64,000 nucleotides of DNA from Ptiloglossa arizonensis (lineage: Eukaryota > Arthropoda > Insecta > Hymenoptera > Colletidae). This document shows, piece by piece, positions 11,991 to 24,720 of this stretch. The translations under genes were made by a program, and so were the position numbers. Location: assembly GCF_051014685.1 (NCBI RefSeq), contig NC_135060.1, positions 2,232,001-2,296,000 of the forward strand. The letters are read 5' to 3'. Under the pieces are notes generated by a model. The model had not been told where the DNA came from. It did no database searches and worked only from the letters and a program-made list of their open reading frames with translations. Each line of letters begins with the position of its first letter. The stretch's first letter is position 1.

Positions 11991-14469
11991 CAAATCTTGG
12001 AAGTTTAATCGAGACGATGAAGATCGAAGTTCTGGTCTTGATGTACTTTAGCAGGAAGTATGTACATGGCATGTACAACTCCTCCGCCATTGCAGAGGAA
12101 ATTTTATTCGGAGTTAAAACCAGTAACGACGGCTTGAAGCAACATGTTGGTCTTCTATTTGTAACGAGGTAATTTTAAATTAAACACGGCGATCAGTTTG
12201 AAATAACAGCACGTTCGAAGAAGGAAATCGTCGACAGCGAACCATTCGAAGCAATTAACAATTCTCTTCGTGTTTTAAATTCCGCTCAATTTACCGAAGA
12301 ATGTAACTATTTACCAATTCCTTTGACGATGGTTAATAGATACAACGAGAATAAAAATATTTGAGAAGATTACTCTCGCGCGTGAATATTTCAATAATCG
12401 AGCTAACGGTTGGTTCTTTTATCACTACTTCCTCTCCAAATCACGGTACAAATAATACAATTGTATTTCAAACGCAAAATAACCGTAAGACCGTGTACCG
12501 CAAGGTAAATTTTGAAATATTATGTTTTTGAAAATGATAGGTTCGAATAACTTCGTTTAATGTAACAAGAGATGCTATTCGTTTCTCAGAAACTTTGTTT
12601 AATCTCATTTCCACGAATAAAAATATCCGTTAGGGATAAAAATTCAAGAGTCAACGATCAAGTTTTGCGTTTTTCTTTCATTGCTATTTTCGTGCGATTT
12701 AATAAAAACAACTCGGTATAAATAATTTAAATTCTCCGTACCAGTGAAGAGTGAACATTAACGAATAACTCGAAAACGGTAAAACGCAGGATACTTAAAT
12801 TATTTTCATGAAAAATAGCAAACGAGTCGTGTCTTGACAACGAATCTGATCTCTATCGTTAACAAATTCACTAGTACCTGTGTCACGGAAATTCAGTTTG
12901 CGAATTAAATTGTATCTTCGCTAAACGGCCTACCTAATTTGTAAACGATACGAAATTATTGAAAACTGATCAGATTTTTGTTCCCATTTCGCAAGATTTC
13001 TACCAACCGCGTAACAAGTGTTGTCCTTGTAAGAAACGTGATAAAGTTCAACGTAACAGGTTGTATCGCTTCACGAGCCATTTAAGAATAATCTGGTAAC
13101 AAATTGAACTTCAATAACGCGCAATGACAATCTCGTTGAAAGAATACCCGAATTTCTTAACGTTTTGCTTTTCGAATCATCGTATACGTTTTTTACATAA
13201 GTGAAACTGTAAGTGTAAAATTTGGGATTGGAGGATCTCGTTAAAAGATACACAGAGATCTCAATAAACGCGTATACAGAAACCGATAGACACTCAGCTT
13301 CGTAATATGAAAGCTAACGTTCTTTCGAAGATCGCGCAAAACAATTCACACAGAGAATACTCGTACACGAAACATAACCATTCTTCGTTCACCGATCAAA
13401 TGGTCGATGACTCGAACTTGCGAGATACTCGTTCTACGTCAAACACAGTCACACGAACAACGATTGATTAGCAATAAGAAACGATTCGTCTAACCGCTCC
13501 AAACGAGCGTTCGTTCTCTCTTGTTTCCTTCGTTGACAACTATCGAACCCCCGAACGATGCACTCGGTACGTCTCCCGTGTTAAACGTAAACCCAACTAA
13601 AAAATTGAAACATAGTGCACACTCCTGCTGGTTGCAAAGAGCTCGAAATACTGAAAGAAACTCGTACCGTTCCGTATCGAGTGTCATCCACGCACGGAAC
13701 GTCGCTCGTAACCGAGTCACACGCGGGCAAACATCGACAGTCCCAACACCGAAAACTCTCTCGGATTTCTCGCCGATTCGCGACTCGGACGACTCATAGA
13801 TTCATCGACAATTCGAGCAATGTCCCGTTTCGTGTGCATCGTGCGTCTAGGATCGTAGATCGAGTAACGTATTAACCACGTGACTACGTACCAAAAGCTG
13901 CCGTCGGCCGACGCTGCTCCTCCGATCAGCTCCCGCAGAAAGCACCACGACGAATCCGTGGAGAACGTGGTATCGTCGTGGCACCGCGTACTTTCCCACA
14001 GTTTTCACGAATCGAGGCGAGAACGAGACGCTCGGTCGCGGTGGAGTCACTCGCGCCTCCAGACACTGAACAACTCCGGTAACGTAACGTTGTCACGAGC
14101 GGCGGTAGTCGCGCGAACAACGAACGATCGTAGACCTCCAACCGGACGATCGGTGGCCTCGATCGCGATCGATCGACGACGACGACGATTTCGATCGTGC
14201 TCTGTAACCTCCCGGTAGAACCGTCTCGGGCACTATCCTCCGCTTGTCACCGATCGCACCGAACCGATCCGCGCCGAGTAACGAACAGCACCGCGATTAG
14301 GTTGTCGCGGGTAAATCGCTCGGTTACAGGTTTGCGCCGGGACAAGTAACGCGTTCAGTTTCGAACGTAAGCCGGGGGGGTGGCTTGTACGATCCGCACG
14401 AGCGCAGCACACGTGCTGCTCTGCAGCGTGATTCTTCTGCTTTCTTGGCTCTCGAGAGTGCCCGTAGGA

Positions 14470-14576
14470 AGAGATAGAGAGAACGAGAAAGAGAGACAGA
14501 GAGAGAGAGAGAGAAACAGAGACAGAGAGAAACAGAGAAAGAGAGACAGAGACAGAGAGAGAGAGAGAGAGAGAGA
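14470..14576. repeat. Imperfect (GA)n microsatellite
   Basis: Purine-only run with GAGA and GACAGA units, in the GC-rich block that also carries the NRF-1-type palindrome about 0.4 kb downstream. Confidence 0.9.
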
Positions 14577-14959
14577 ATCGGCGATCGGGGTTAGAGCGGC
14601 AAGGAGCGAGCGAAAGTTTTAGGGGCGAGCGAGAGGGCTGAAATCGCTGGCGAGACGCGAGAGAAGCGGGCACTAGCGGGCACTCCTGGCCGTGGAAATA
14701 TTATTAGGTAAAGCACACGCACGGACTGGCACGCACCGACTTGCGGACTCTCGTTGGGTCGTGCTTGCGACCCCGCGATTCGTGTTGGTACCTCGACGTA
14801 CGTCGGACCAATGGGCGGAGGGCAACGTTACCACCACCACCCTTGGCCGCTGCGGCCGGTGGGGATGCTGGCTCCGCTTCGTGACATCATCGATTCTGAA
14901 TGGTGGAAATGCTCAACCGTGCGGAAGGCTCATCGGAGGGCGCGTGTTGCACTGTCGTG

Positions 14960-14969
14960 GCGCATGCGC
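14960..14969. promoter_or_regulatory. NRF-1-type palindrome
   Basis: GCGCATGCGC, the perfect NRF-1 (insect Ewg) recognition palindrome, in a GC-rich block at 13.9-15.06 kb with GA repeats upstream. A single site, so regulatory use is inferred. Confidence 0.35.
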
Positions 14970-15060
14970 CGGCCAGACGCGCAACGACAGAAAAAGGGTA
15001 CGTGCGATAAGTTCGCGCCAGATGGAGACCGACTGCTTACGCGGTACGGTGTCCGGTCTG

Positions 15061-17811
15061 AAATTATTTTTAGGAGAACGGCTTCTTACCATTTTTTTTT
15101 TCCCCCCTCTTCCTTCGATTGTGCGGGACGCGTTGCGTTTTTTTTTTCTTCTTTTTGTTTCTCTTTTTTTTTTTTCGTTCAGAGTCACATCGTGGTACGC
15201 TTCTGCTCTCGTTTCGTTCGTCGAGAAAGAGACGAAGAAAATTAGCCTAACCATAGAGTATGGTTCGATCGATTGATTTAGGTAAACGTTTCGTCTAGGA
15301 AATGACGAAGTTCGACGTACGTTATTGTAAGGAGAGAAGAGAACGAAGGAAGTACGTATATCGGTATACAGGAAGGACTAATGGGTTCGTTGATGATTTT
15401 TTATAAAGAGACAAGGAGACGAGTATCCTTCTTTCGAAAGATTTAAAACATGTTCATTTTTTTGTATTGTTTTTCTTCAGAATTAATTAACAAATTGGTT
15501 CTTCTTGTACAGATTTCATATGTTTGTCAATTTATCTCCTTCTTATATAATTACTCAAATCAAAGTATTCGAAGTAACAAAAGTAAGAGTAATGTTTTAT
15601 CGATACTTTTTTTTTATTCAATTATTAACTATCTCGCCAACGTGTTACGTGGAAAATTTCACAAAACCATTACCACATAGTCGCAGAGTAAATATTTGCA
15701 AACAATCAACACTTTCTTCGACTTTTATTGGTTATATTGTAATTACTCAATATCTTTCGAATTGAATTTAAAAGCAGCCTTCGACCGTATCTCTTATTTG
15801 CCTACTTATGTAATCACTCTAGTTCGACGTATACTGCTAATTTACACATTCTTCTAATTTACGTAATAAAGAGATTTAAATCGTACAATAAAAGTGACCA
15901 CATTTCGTAATCTTATTCGTTAGAAAATAAAATTGATAACAGAGGCCACTGCATTTAGTCGCGCTATATATACATTCCGAAAATAAATATTGTTTACCAA
16001 ATATAATATATGATTCGCCAATAATATTGACGACTACTTAAATCGTCTACTCTATGTATCGTATACAATTACAATTTAGATCAATGCAATGCAAAATAAA
16101 CGATATAATTTTTCCAGATCTCTGACTCGTGTCACTTTCGTAATTTTAGAGTCGTCGCATCGAAGGGTTCGAGTGCCAAAATTAGACAGATTAAGATTTC
16201 TTTATAATTAGGTATTAACGTGCGAAAAAAAAATTTATAAATATATCGCGAGAGAACTCCAGACTAACACGTCGCTTTTTCCTAAAATTATTGTCACGTA
16301 GCATCTAATTTTACTATTTATTGGCTCTGGTACTTTCGTTCTAGAATTACCAATTTATCTCCAAAAAATAGACAGCTCTTCAACACGACGACTATCGAAC
16401 CGATTTCCCAAAACTTTCTCCGTTCCAAGTTTCTTCATAATCTATACTTTTAACCCAATACTTGCTTTTATTTTAACCAATTCGAGCGAAAGTTCTCGCA
16501 GAAGCCACCATTTCAAACGCCCATTGGATTTCTGGACAACGTTCTTCGTGTTTAAACGCGATGCGATGCCTAAACGCGAAGCAGTAGCGTTGTACACACG
16601 TATACCTACACACAAGGGAAAAAAATTATTTTTTCTTCTTATTTTCCAGTTTAATCTCCCCGAAGATTAAGCCCCCTTTTACCATATTCTGCTACATCTA
16701 TCGCTTCGTTCGCTGAAAAATTAAAAAGAAAGCCCGTCCAATGTTTCATACGACGAAGGAAGTGGGTATACGGTTACGAGATTCTAATGTTCTAGAATGC
16801 TTACCAAGAAAGGAAAAAAATTATTATATTTTTCTTCTCCATCGATTTACTTATACATAGTGTTTTTTAATTACAACCTTTACCAATTTTGAACATCCTT
16901 TCGGTTGAATTTTATTTATACACAAAATTTCTATTATACTTTTCGTCGAACAATCTAACGATCGAACACTTTCGAGAGCCATAGTGTACCTACACCCACG
17001 ACCCAGAGACTGAACGATGAAAAAAACCGGATGACGCCCACGAAGACGACACTATTTTCGAAAGAAAAAAAAGAAAAAGAAAAAAAAGAAAAAGAGAACT
17101 GTTACGAAAGCGCGGAAAGACGTATTAAAATATAATTTGCGTCGGTCCCCCTTTGTGCAAAACGGTATCTAGTCACGCGTGGATCGGTTGTGGGTGCTAT
17201 GCACTCGAAAGTACGGGCCAACGGGGGTGACTCACCCTCTCTTCTTCTGTGACGGGGCCCCTACAGCCTCCCCCGCGCGACTCGGTCCGCGATAGGGGGA
17301 TGGCGGAGGGGACGAGGGGTATAGGAATAACTGCATCAACCCCTGTCGGTAGCGCGCGCGTTTAGATCCTCTCGCTCGCTCGCTCGCTCGTACGCCAAGA
17401 AACAAGCTCGTTTCACACGAAACACCCCCGGATGGGCCGAGAAGTAATTTTCCATTCCGGAAAATTCACCGCGGCCAAGACACCGCCGGGATGTTTTCGT
17501 CGAAGCACCACTTACCACGGGTACTCTGACCCCGAAAGTGCGCCATTACCCGCGAGATCGTGTCGTGAAACCTTTGACACAATCCTTAACGAGATAACAG
17601 CCGGTCGCTTCGATGCTTGCGCGCGAAATTAGACCGAACGAGACCGTATCGCTAAGATCAAGCTTGTCGACGTTTTTTCCAACAATCGTCGACCATTTCC
17701 ACGAGGTGTTCAACGCTAATAACACGTGGAGGATTCGTCCGACCCTCGTTTGCATCGTTACGAAACGATCAAACCCGTTGAAATTAAACGGATTAAGAGT
17801 TGAGCTCAATA
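15061..17811. other. No gene recognised
   Basis: T-rich runs at 15.09-15.18 kb, AT-rich to 17.15 kb, then a GC-rich block at 17.15-17.55 kb with a CGCT run. Confidence 0.6.
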
Positions 17812-18012
17812 TCGATGAGAAATCACCGATTGGAAATCCGAGACACCGAGAGAGGTAAAGTTAGCGTTGAGAAGGAAAGTTAAGTTCGCGTGGTATCGAT
17901 GAGAAATCGCTGATTTTAAATCGAAGGTTTCGAGAGAAATAAAGTTACAGTTGAGAATCAAGGTTTAGGTTCGCGTGGTGAAATCACCGATTTTAAATCC
18001 AAAGTGTCGACA
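17812..18012. repeat. Tandem repeat, about 2.4 units of 84 bp
   Basis: Units begin with tcgatgagaaatc at 17812 and 17896; a third, shortened one starts near 17979 (gaaatcaccgattttaaat). Each complete unit ends in gttcgcgtgg. It lies about 530 bp before the 34-bp array, but the two units do not obviously share sequence. Confidence 0.88.
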
Positions 18013-18543
18013 TAACGTATCGATTCGTTCGTTGGATCGGTTGTTTGTTCGTATTTCCAGGTGCTTGAGAAAATGGTACTCGGTGGCATAATTAAGCTCT
18101 TTTAGCCGCCTGTTTGACCACTTCGGGAGGCGTTCGAGGATCCTGCGAGCCCGCAAGTCACGATGTGAACCCAGCTTTAGGCGATCCACGCTGTGGAAGT
18201 AACGCGTTTCGATTTTGCGTTAGCTCAGCTACGCGTGAATCCAGCCAAGGTCAAGTCGTTCCCCGTTTCCGAGCATCCCTCCGCCGCGCGGCTAAGATCG
18301 ATTCTAACGAATTTCATATCTAGGGTGGATCTACATAAAAACGAGATAATATATATATGTATGTATATACATTTCAGTTACTCGCGATTAGTAACACGTT
18401 TCTCGTTTAATAGTCGCACAATAACGGTGTATCGGTGAACGTTCGGAACTTTGAGACGTAAACGCGGTCCACGAACCGGAAATTCGAGGCACGAAGAGAC
18501 TTTCGACGGTTGTGTACGATACGCGTTGATTCGGAGTACTCGA

Positions 18544-18816
18544 TTCTTTTGTTTCTCCGTCGACTTGGAATACGTAATTCTTTTGCTCGTCCATAGACTT
18601 CGAGTATGTACTTCTTTTGTTTCTCCATCGACTTGGAATACGTAATTCCTTTACTCGTCCATAGACTTGGAGTACGTACACCTTTTGTTTCTCCATTAAC
18701 TTGGAGCGAGTAATCCTCTTGATCCTTCATCGGCTCGGAGTACGTAATTTTGTTTGTTTCTCCATCGACTTGGAATATATAATTCTTTTGTCTCTTCCAT
18801 CGGCTAAGAAAGTCAA
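18544..18816. repeat. Tandem repeat, 8 units of 34 bp with alternating subtypes
   Basis: Units begin at 18544, 18578, 18612, 18646, 18680, 18714, 18748 and 18783; all are 34 bases except the seventh (35). Odd units carry tttctccatcgacttgg and even units mostly a variant with ctcgtccatagacttgg, giving a 68-bp higher-order period. The unit is not a multiple of three, so the open frames across it are not a repeated peptide. Confidence 0.93.
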
Positions 18817-21800
18817 CCAGTTCCTCCTTATCGTCCATAAATGATAAGTGTGTACATAGCGAAATGTTCGAAAGAAGATTCTTTTGACGACATTAATTAT
18901 AAGCGATGAGAATTGATCGTTATATTTTCGTGAGAATTAAATATTTCAAACACGTGAATTCCTTACACCGCGGATGTGTTATCTCAAAATTGTCGCATGT
19001 GCTCAATACTTTGTTGATATTATACCGAGACGGTGCCAGAAGGTCGGTAAAGATTTCTCCGATACGGTTTACTTATCCGAACACGTAGAAAATGAATAAC
19101 AGAATTGTTCGATACACAGCAACAAGAACGTACATATCTACAAAATACAAGATCGTAAGGTGTTCCATTAATTGATTTTTATCGAGACGCGATGTGGTAA
19201 ACGATAGAAATAATGAAACACTCGTCCTGTGATCTTGAAAGCAGGGTTCAAGTGTATTTCTTAGAGAAATTTTAACTATTCGTGTGATCGACATTGTAGT
19301 ACCGAATAACAGTATTGCTCAGATTGTATATATTTTAGCGGTGTCGTTTATCGTTACTTTACAGTTTCTTCTGCTTGTGCGCGATTCAAAAGACGCCAAA
19401 TAGCCGAATAAAACGTTGGATTCACGATTGGAGCGCATTCTGTCCGTAAACCGATGTGATTGGAAAGCAGTACGCTGCTGGAACTCGAAAAACTATCCGA
19501 AACGAGGATCGATGCGATAAAATGAACACGAAATCCACAAAGCACATCTCTATCAAAATTTTAAAAGATACACGCTTATTCGTATATTTTTATAATTTTA
19601 TTAATTTCTAGGATCAAATTCTTTCCTTCTGTTACACCTAACCCACTCGTACATAGAGAATTTTCAAATTTGTTAGGGATAACTTATTTTTGTCGAATGT
19701 GTTGGTACTACTATTTTCTTAATGACTCGACATCGAAGTTATTAATTTTTTCTATACCATTTGTGAAATTTTCTTCTGGGATAATTTTATTGTTTCTCGT
19801 AGCTTATTTTTATTTTGTGCGAAATGGCAAATTTTATTCGAAATATAAAGTGTACGGTAAAGTTTGTTAAACATTATTCTACCACGAAATATACCGATCG
19901 TTCCTAAATGGACTGGTCTTTAAAATTACTATACGTTTCCTTAGAACTCTACGATTAATTTATTCAGGTGTCTCCGAATATTAACGTTCATAATTAATTA
20001 ACAATCGTGACCGTCTACCGTATTTCTGTAATAACAAAATTGACTATTATCCGCAAAAATTAACGACAACGGCACAGTTACGTGTCTCTCGTGCCTGTTT
20101 ACCGATTATTTCTAACCACTTGAGTAAACCTAAAAATCATGGTCCACGTGACAATGTCACCAAACTAGTGACAAAAAGTTCAGAAAGGAATTTATTTGCC
20201 AATACCTGTACACGTTTGTTATACAATCTCGCTGATAACGGCAGTTGAGATAATGCCGAATTTAAGTTTACGCAACTGTCCCTGTGTTAACATAATTCAT
20301 CTCACCCGATCTAAATTTACTCGGCACGATACATTCTCCAACGTTCTTTTTCCAGAAAAAGAAGATATACAAACAAATTTTTCAATCGTGTAAAAAATAA
20401 AAATGGAACGACTCTGTTCGCGTAGATAACTAATTCCTTCGAACGATCGATGCAACTGTAAGCAACTAATAAAAAAAATACAAAAGCATCGTATTTTATC
20501 AAGCTTCTTGGTACACGAAGTGTACGATAAAAATTATTGTGTCCGATAAAAATACCTTTACGTTTATATTTTTGCAACGTTCAACAGAAATGTACAATAC
20601 AATTGCATTACGCGAGTACTGCACCTTTTTCTCTCAAAATTGATGATACAATTTCAATTTTTTATTTTAATTACTTTTAAGCGTTATTACCAGGTCCTTT
20701 TACGAGCTAAAGTTGTTTTCAAAGTTACCGCGTCTTTCTTCAAACATAATCTGAACGATAGTAACGCGTTATTCTTCTTTCGAGTAAAGATAATAATAAT
20801 CGTTGTATCTGAAAACTTTGAAACAATTTTAAATGTAAATTCCACGCGAATTATATTATCAGAAACTTGCTAAAAAATCTAAAAGTTCCATTCTGGACCA
20901 AATTCTCTAAACGAACTACTATAAATAATATATTTTCGCGTTCTCGTACGTATCGTCGTTCGTCTCTCCATTCCTTGGCGTTTTATACCGCCTTGGTAGT
21001 AATCTTTGTAAAACTCTACCAAGATCAACGCAAAGAGGTATTCAAGTACCATAAACAAAGGCCACGGATAAGACCGATACCGTTCGATCGCTAAAACGTT
21101 AACAGGGAGGTAAAACTCCGCGAGTGATCGAGATCTTTGAAAATGCCCCCCGTTTCCGAAGTTCCTCCCCCAAAATGTCCCACTCGATGCTTCGAAAGTT
21201 CCTTGGCGCGTTATTCGTCGCAGTTTGACAATAATATCGATAAAAGGCAACGAAGTCGGTAAAGTTTAACACACTGTCCCGTTGTTAAGGTTTCGACCAT
21301 GGATTTTCGCGGTTCGAGATTCGGTCGGTCGTCTGCGCAGGTAAACCGTGCGAGTGGGACAGGTGAAAGGCGTGCTCGCGTGCGGGAAAGGGAGAGCCGA
21401 AAGTGCCCCGAAGGAGCGAAAGAGGACCGTAGAAGGGTAAAACAAACAAATTAACGTCAGAGTCGCTTGTTTATTGTTGGGTGGGGACACGGTAACCACG
21501 CCTTTGTCAAGCACGCCCTCCGAGCGTTATATTCCCCTTTTTGCCCCACTACCATCAACGCCCCTGACTCGGTTCTGCCACGCAACCCCACTCCAAGAAG
21601 TGCCACCGGTGGTGGAAATGACGTCAGTACGTGCCAAGATGCAACAGGCTGCTCTCTCGGCCGAAACCGTGGACGTTCAGCGTACCGCTCGCGAGACATC
21701 GGGTCACTCCACGAGCAACGTCCGTCTCGTAACGTCGTTCGAATATCCCTTAACGCGTTCCCTACCCCCCGCGTCTTTCCAATGAAATATCCGTCAGGTC

Positions 21801-24618
21801 GCCAGTCCCGTTGCAACGAGCTCAACAATTTTATCGACGAAACACATCATTCCAAACAAGCGATGCAAACTTTTTATGCAAATAGAAGACCTAGAACGGA
21901 CCGATCGTTCGGATATGGTTCACGCAGAAATTTTGGTCACCCGAATATGGGCAGTCAACGCGTTAACGCGTTAAACGCCACACGATGGTCCTAGGGATCG
22001 ATGCTCCAAAGTCACAACGATTCTTTGGTACACCAGAATAATACTTGTAAACTTTTACGTAGTAATACTACGAAACTTTACGTATTCTTGCAATACTATA
22101 AAATAACAAGTACATCTACAAATTATCGAATACTTCAACTTTTTGGAGTACGTTTCGAAGAAATATCGGGAACATACTTGAGTATAGAAAACCGACGTGG
22201 CGTTTAACGTGTTTACTATTTGAATATGGATTACTCCCGGTCGAAACAATCTCTCTATATATATTTTCACTAGCGTTAATTTCGGCAATTGAACGTACAA
22301 GAGTTATAATTGTAATTCTTATACGTTGCCGGAGACTCGTCAAAACGATGCGCTCAACGAATCGTGTAACTATGTTTGCTCCGAAATTTCTTACCTCGAC
22401 GACTTATCAACGAACGGAGTAAAATTGGTTAATCATTTTTCGAAATTAATTTTCGCACACTTAGTCAACGGAGGTGATCTCAATAGTACTTTATCGTACA
22501 ATCTAATCAATTGCAATCTAATTTCTAAAATGCAGCACAATTCGTGGCGAATCCTTTCGAGTAATGTCCATCGTTCGAAGTCGGTCTCGTGTATTGTTTT
22601 TCCATCGTCTCGAGTGATTAAATTGTTCAAGTTCGAGACAGGGTTATCTCGAACGCTCCGAACGCGTCGATTTTCAAACGCACTCGAATCATTGGGATGT
22701 TCCGCAGAATCCAACTCGATGATTCGTCGATCGGAACAATTCCGAGCCCAAAGCGTGAAAACGAAAAATGAAGCGACGCGGAGAAGAGGCAGTGCGGGTT
22801 CTGGCTCGGGGGAAAGGAGAAGGAGAATCTGGGGCTCGGACGTTCCAGCGAGGAAGCTCGACACGGATTGTAAATTATACCGGGCAGATAGAGAGAAATT
22901 CATGCTCTGATGACGCAGCGTTAACCACTCTCCGGTCATGCGATGATCAAAGGTAACAGTAATGGCCCGTGAGAGGATATCCGCTTGTATTTCGCCTAAT
23001 ATACTGCTGGCTAAATGCTGACGCGATTTCGAGGGCCGTGGCAGAAGATGAAGCGGGAAAGAGAGGGACCGGGTGATTGCGGTGAGCGCGCGAAGACAGA
23101 ATCGAACCTAGACGGGGAAAAAACGGGACGAGAGGGAGGAAACGCGAGCGAGCGGTTCGGCTCGCTGACGCGGAGGAGGGAAATTTCCGAGGGAACGAAA
23201 GAGTCGAACGGATAGATCCGCGACGACGGAAGAGAGAAAATGGCCGCGAAACCGAGCGAGAGGGGGACCCGCGCGCGAGGCTACGGAGGATCATAAATTG
23301 TTCGAGCAACGTGTGTACCTAACGCGCACGCACGGCCGAGCGCGAGATCGCGCTTACCCCGTGGCTTTCAAAAATTTCACACGTTACCGATCTTCCGACT
23401 CGCCCGGTACTCGCCCGCTCGATCCATCATTTCGCTAGTTTACCCTGGAATCCGCGAAAATTATCCGATAACGTACCGCCGCCTCGTTTGTCTTTCGAAG
23501 CGTCTCTCCTCGTCCCGATGATGGACGTCGATTCGATCAGCGGGACGCGAACTTCGCCGCGAAGATTAAGAGCTTTATCCGGTATCTAAATCGCGTCGAC
23601 GATTACGCGGACTCGAGGGGATACGGTAAACCGACTAACAGATTTGCTTACACGATGTTCTCTACATTTACTTTCTTTCCTTCGAATTACTTCTCCTTTT
23701 ACGTACAAGTGGGTTTCAAGTCGCGTTACAGAGACCGTTGGAGCTCGTTTAATTGTTCGTAGATCCCTCGTAATGTTAAAATCGTTTCGATATCACCGTT
23801 CTTGGTTTAGAAAAAGATTCTCTTTCGTTCGGTTTTATCGTTAACGCAAATAATGAGTTTGAATCTTTGAATTTGACGTTCCCTACGAAAACGTTCGGTA
23901 GATCCATTTTCAGTTTCGCGAATTAAAAAGTTACAGCCCTAGAACTTTGGGTGTACACTTCTGTAGGGATTTCCCCCATTTGGTATCGATCCGTGTCCCT
24001 TGTACCGAAATTTCGTTCCCTCGAATCCCCGTATCGATAAATTCTTTAGAATCTGGCATACCTTGACGCGTCTGCGATTAAATTTCGCATAAGAATCGCA
24101 GTGACGCACACATATGCGCGCGATCGCGGGCTAAGAACTTTAATAAAGCGTCAGCGAACGATGGTGCACCGTTGTGCCCCCGGGGTGTCGAATATAATGG
24201 GGTCTGCGTGTTCGGTATCGTTATAATGGTGTTTCTCTCTCCTCCCTGACAATAGGTCGGCCAGGTCAAGTGTGCGTATACTAATCATGTTCCTGGTCAG
24301 GACCGAGGTCCGAGAATGTACCGAGGAAATGCGAACTATGCACGACGCACAATGCCCCTCTCGCACTTTCGGCCAGATGCCACGGATATTCTGTCCGCTG
24401 CCCCCTCGATGGATGCTGAACACGAGTATGCGTTACACGATGGTACACTGTTCCGCCTGTTGTCGATAAAAGTTGAAAACGGAATGGAAAGAAACGACCC
24501 CGAGCCTCGATACACACGAACCTTGACTGCAGTCACGGATGGAATAGATTGCTCGATAAGTTTCATCGTTCGATAAGAAACGGAGCTATTAGGTTCCTCG
24601 TTTCATTTTTCCGAAGGT
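18817..24618. other. No supported gene; AT-rich then GC-rich
   Basis: 18.8-21.1 kb is AT-rich and empty. 21.3-21.8 kb is GC-rich with the CRE. 22.7-23.6 kb is GC/purine-rich with CpG and overlapping open frames on both strands, none recognisable. 23.6-24.6 kb is mixed. Confidence 0.5.
21619..21626. promoter_or_regulatory. Full CRE palindrome
   Basis: TGACGTCA, the consensus for CREB/ATF factors, in a GC-rich stretch (21.3-21.8 kb). Isolated motif only. Confidence 0.3.
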
Positions 24619-24720
24619 GGTACTATTGTTTGGTGAACACGTGTGAAGTTTCGCGTAGATCCTTCGACTCGTTCGTATACTTACAGTTGTTCAAAGTGTC
24701 AAACTTATTGAACAACCTAG
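24619..24720 (-). mobile_element. One-end fragment of the second mariner-like family (internally deleted)
   Basis: The reverse complement begins ctaggttgttcaataagttt and jumps straight to gacactttgaacaactg, missing the ~35 bases with the A-rich tract found in other copies. It then carries gatctacgcgaaacttcaca and ends at agtacca. Confidence 0.65.

Larger units (their letters stand above)
8703..13500. other. No gene recognised
   Basis: Apart from the listed repeats, a GC-rich block at 9.8-10.75 kb carries the GACA/GA tract and a duplicated cactttacgtgtatgga-like 18-mer (about 10818-10853). 11.0-13.5 kb is AT-rich with no supported exon. Confidence 0.5.
13501..15060. other. GC-rich CpG-dense block, possible promoter or 5' exon region
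   Basis: Dense CpG, purine-rich tracts and an NRF-1-type site. Open frames exist in several phases on both strands, as expected from composition. No convincing start, splice pair or domain. Confidence 0.4.

Noticed and set aside
12541..12560. B-box-like ggttcgaat that might mark a tRNA
   Set aside because: No A box or acceptor stem at the right distance; other ggttcga hits in the window fail in the same way.
14233..14673. GA/CT-based frames of 80-146 codons
   Set aside because: Low-complexity reading of the GA microsatellite on both strands.
18544..18816. CRISPR-like array
   Set aside because: Units are contiguous diverged copies with no unique spacers, and the genome is eukaryotic; the same holds for the arrays at 40.1 and 50.5 kb.
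18388..18838. Repeat peptide encoded by the 34-bp array
   Set aside because: A 34-base period changes frame at every unit, so no conserved repeated peptide is possible.
22326..22939. Overlapping 194- and 168-codon frames on opposite strands
   Set aside because: Both open mainly because of composition; neither shows a motif, signal or splice support.
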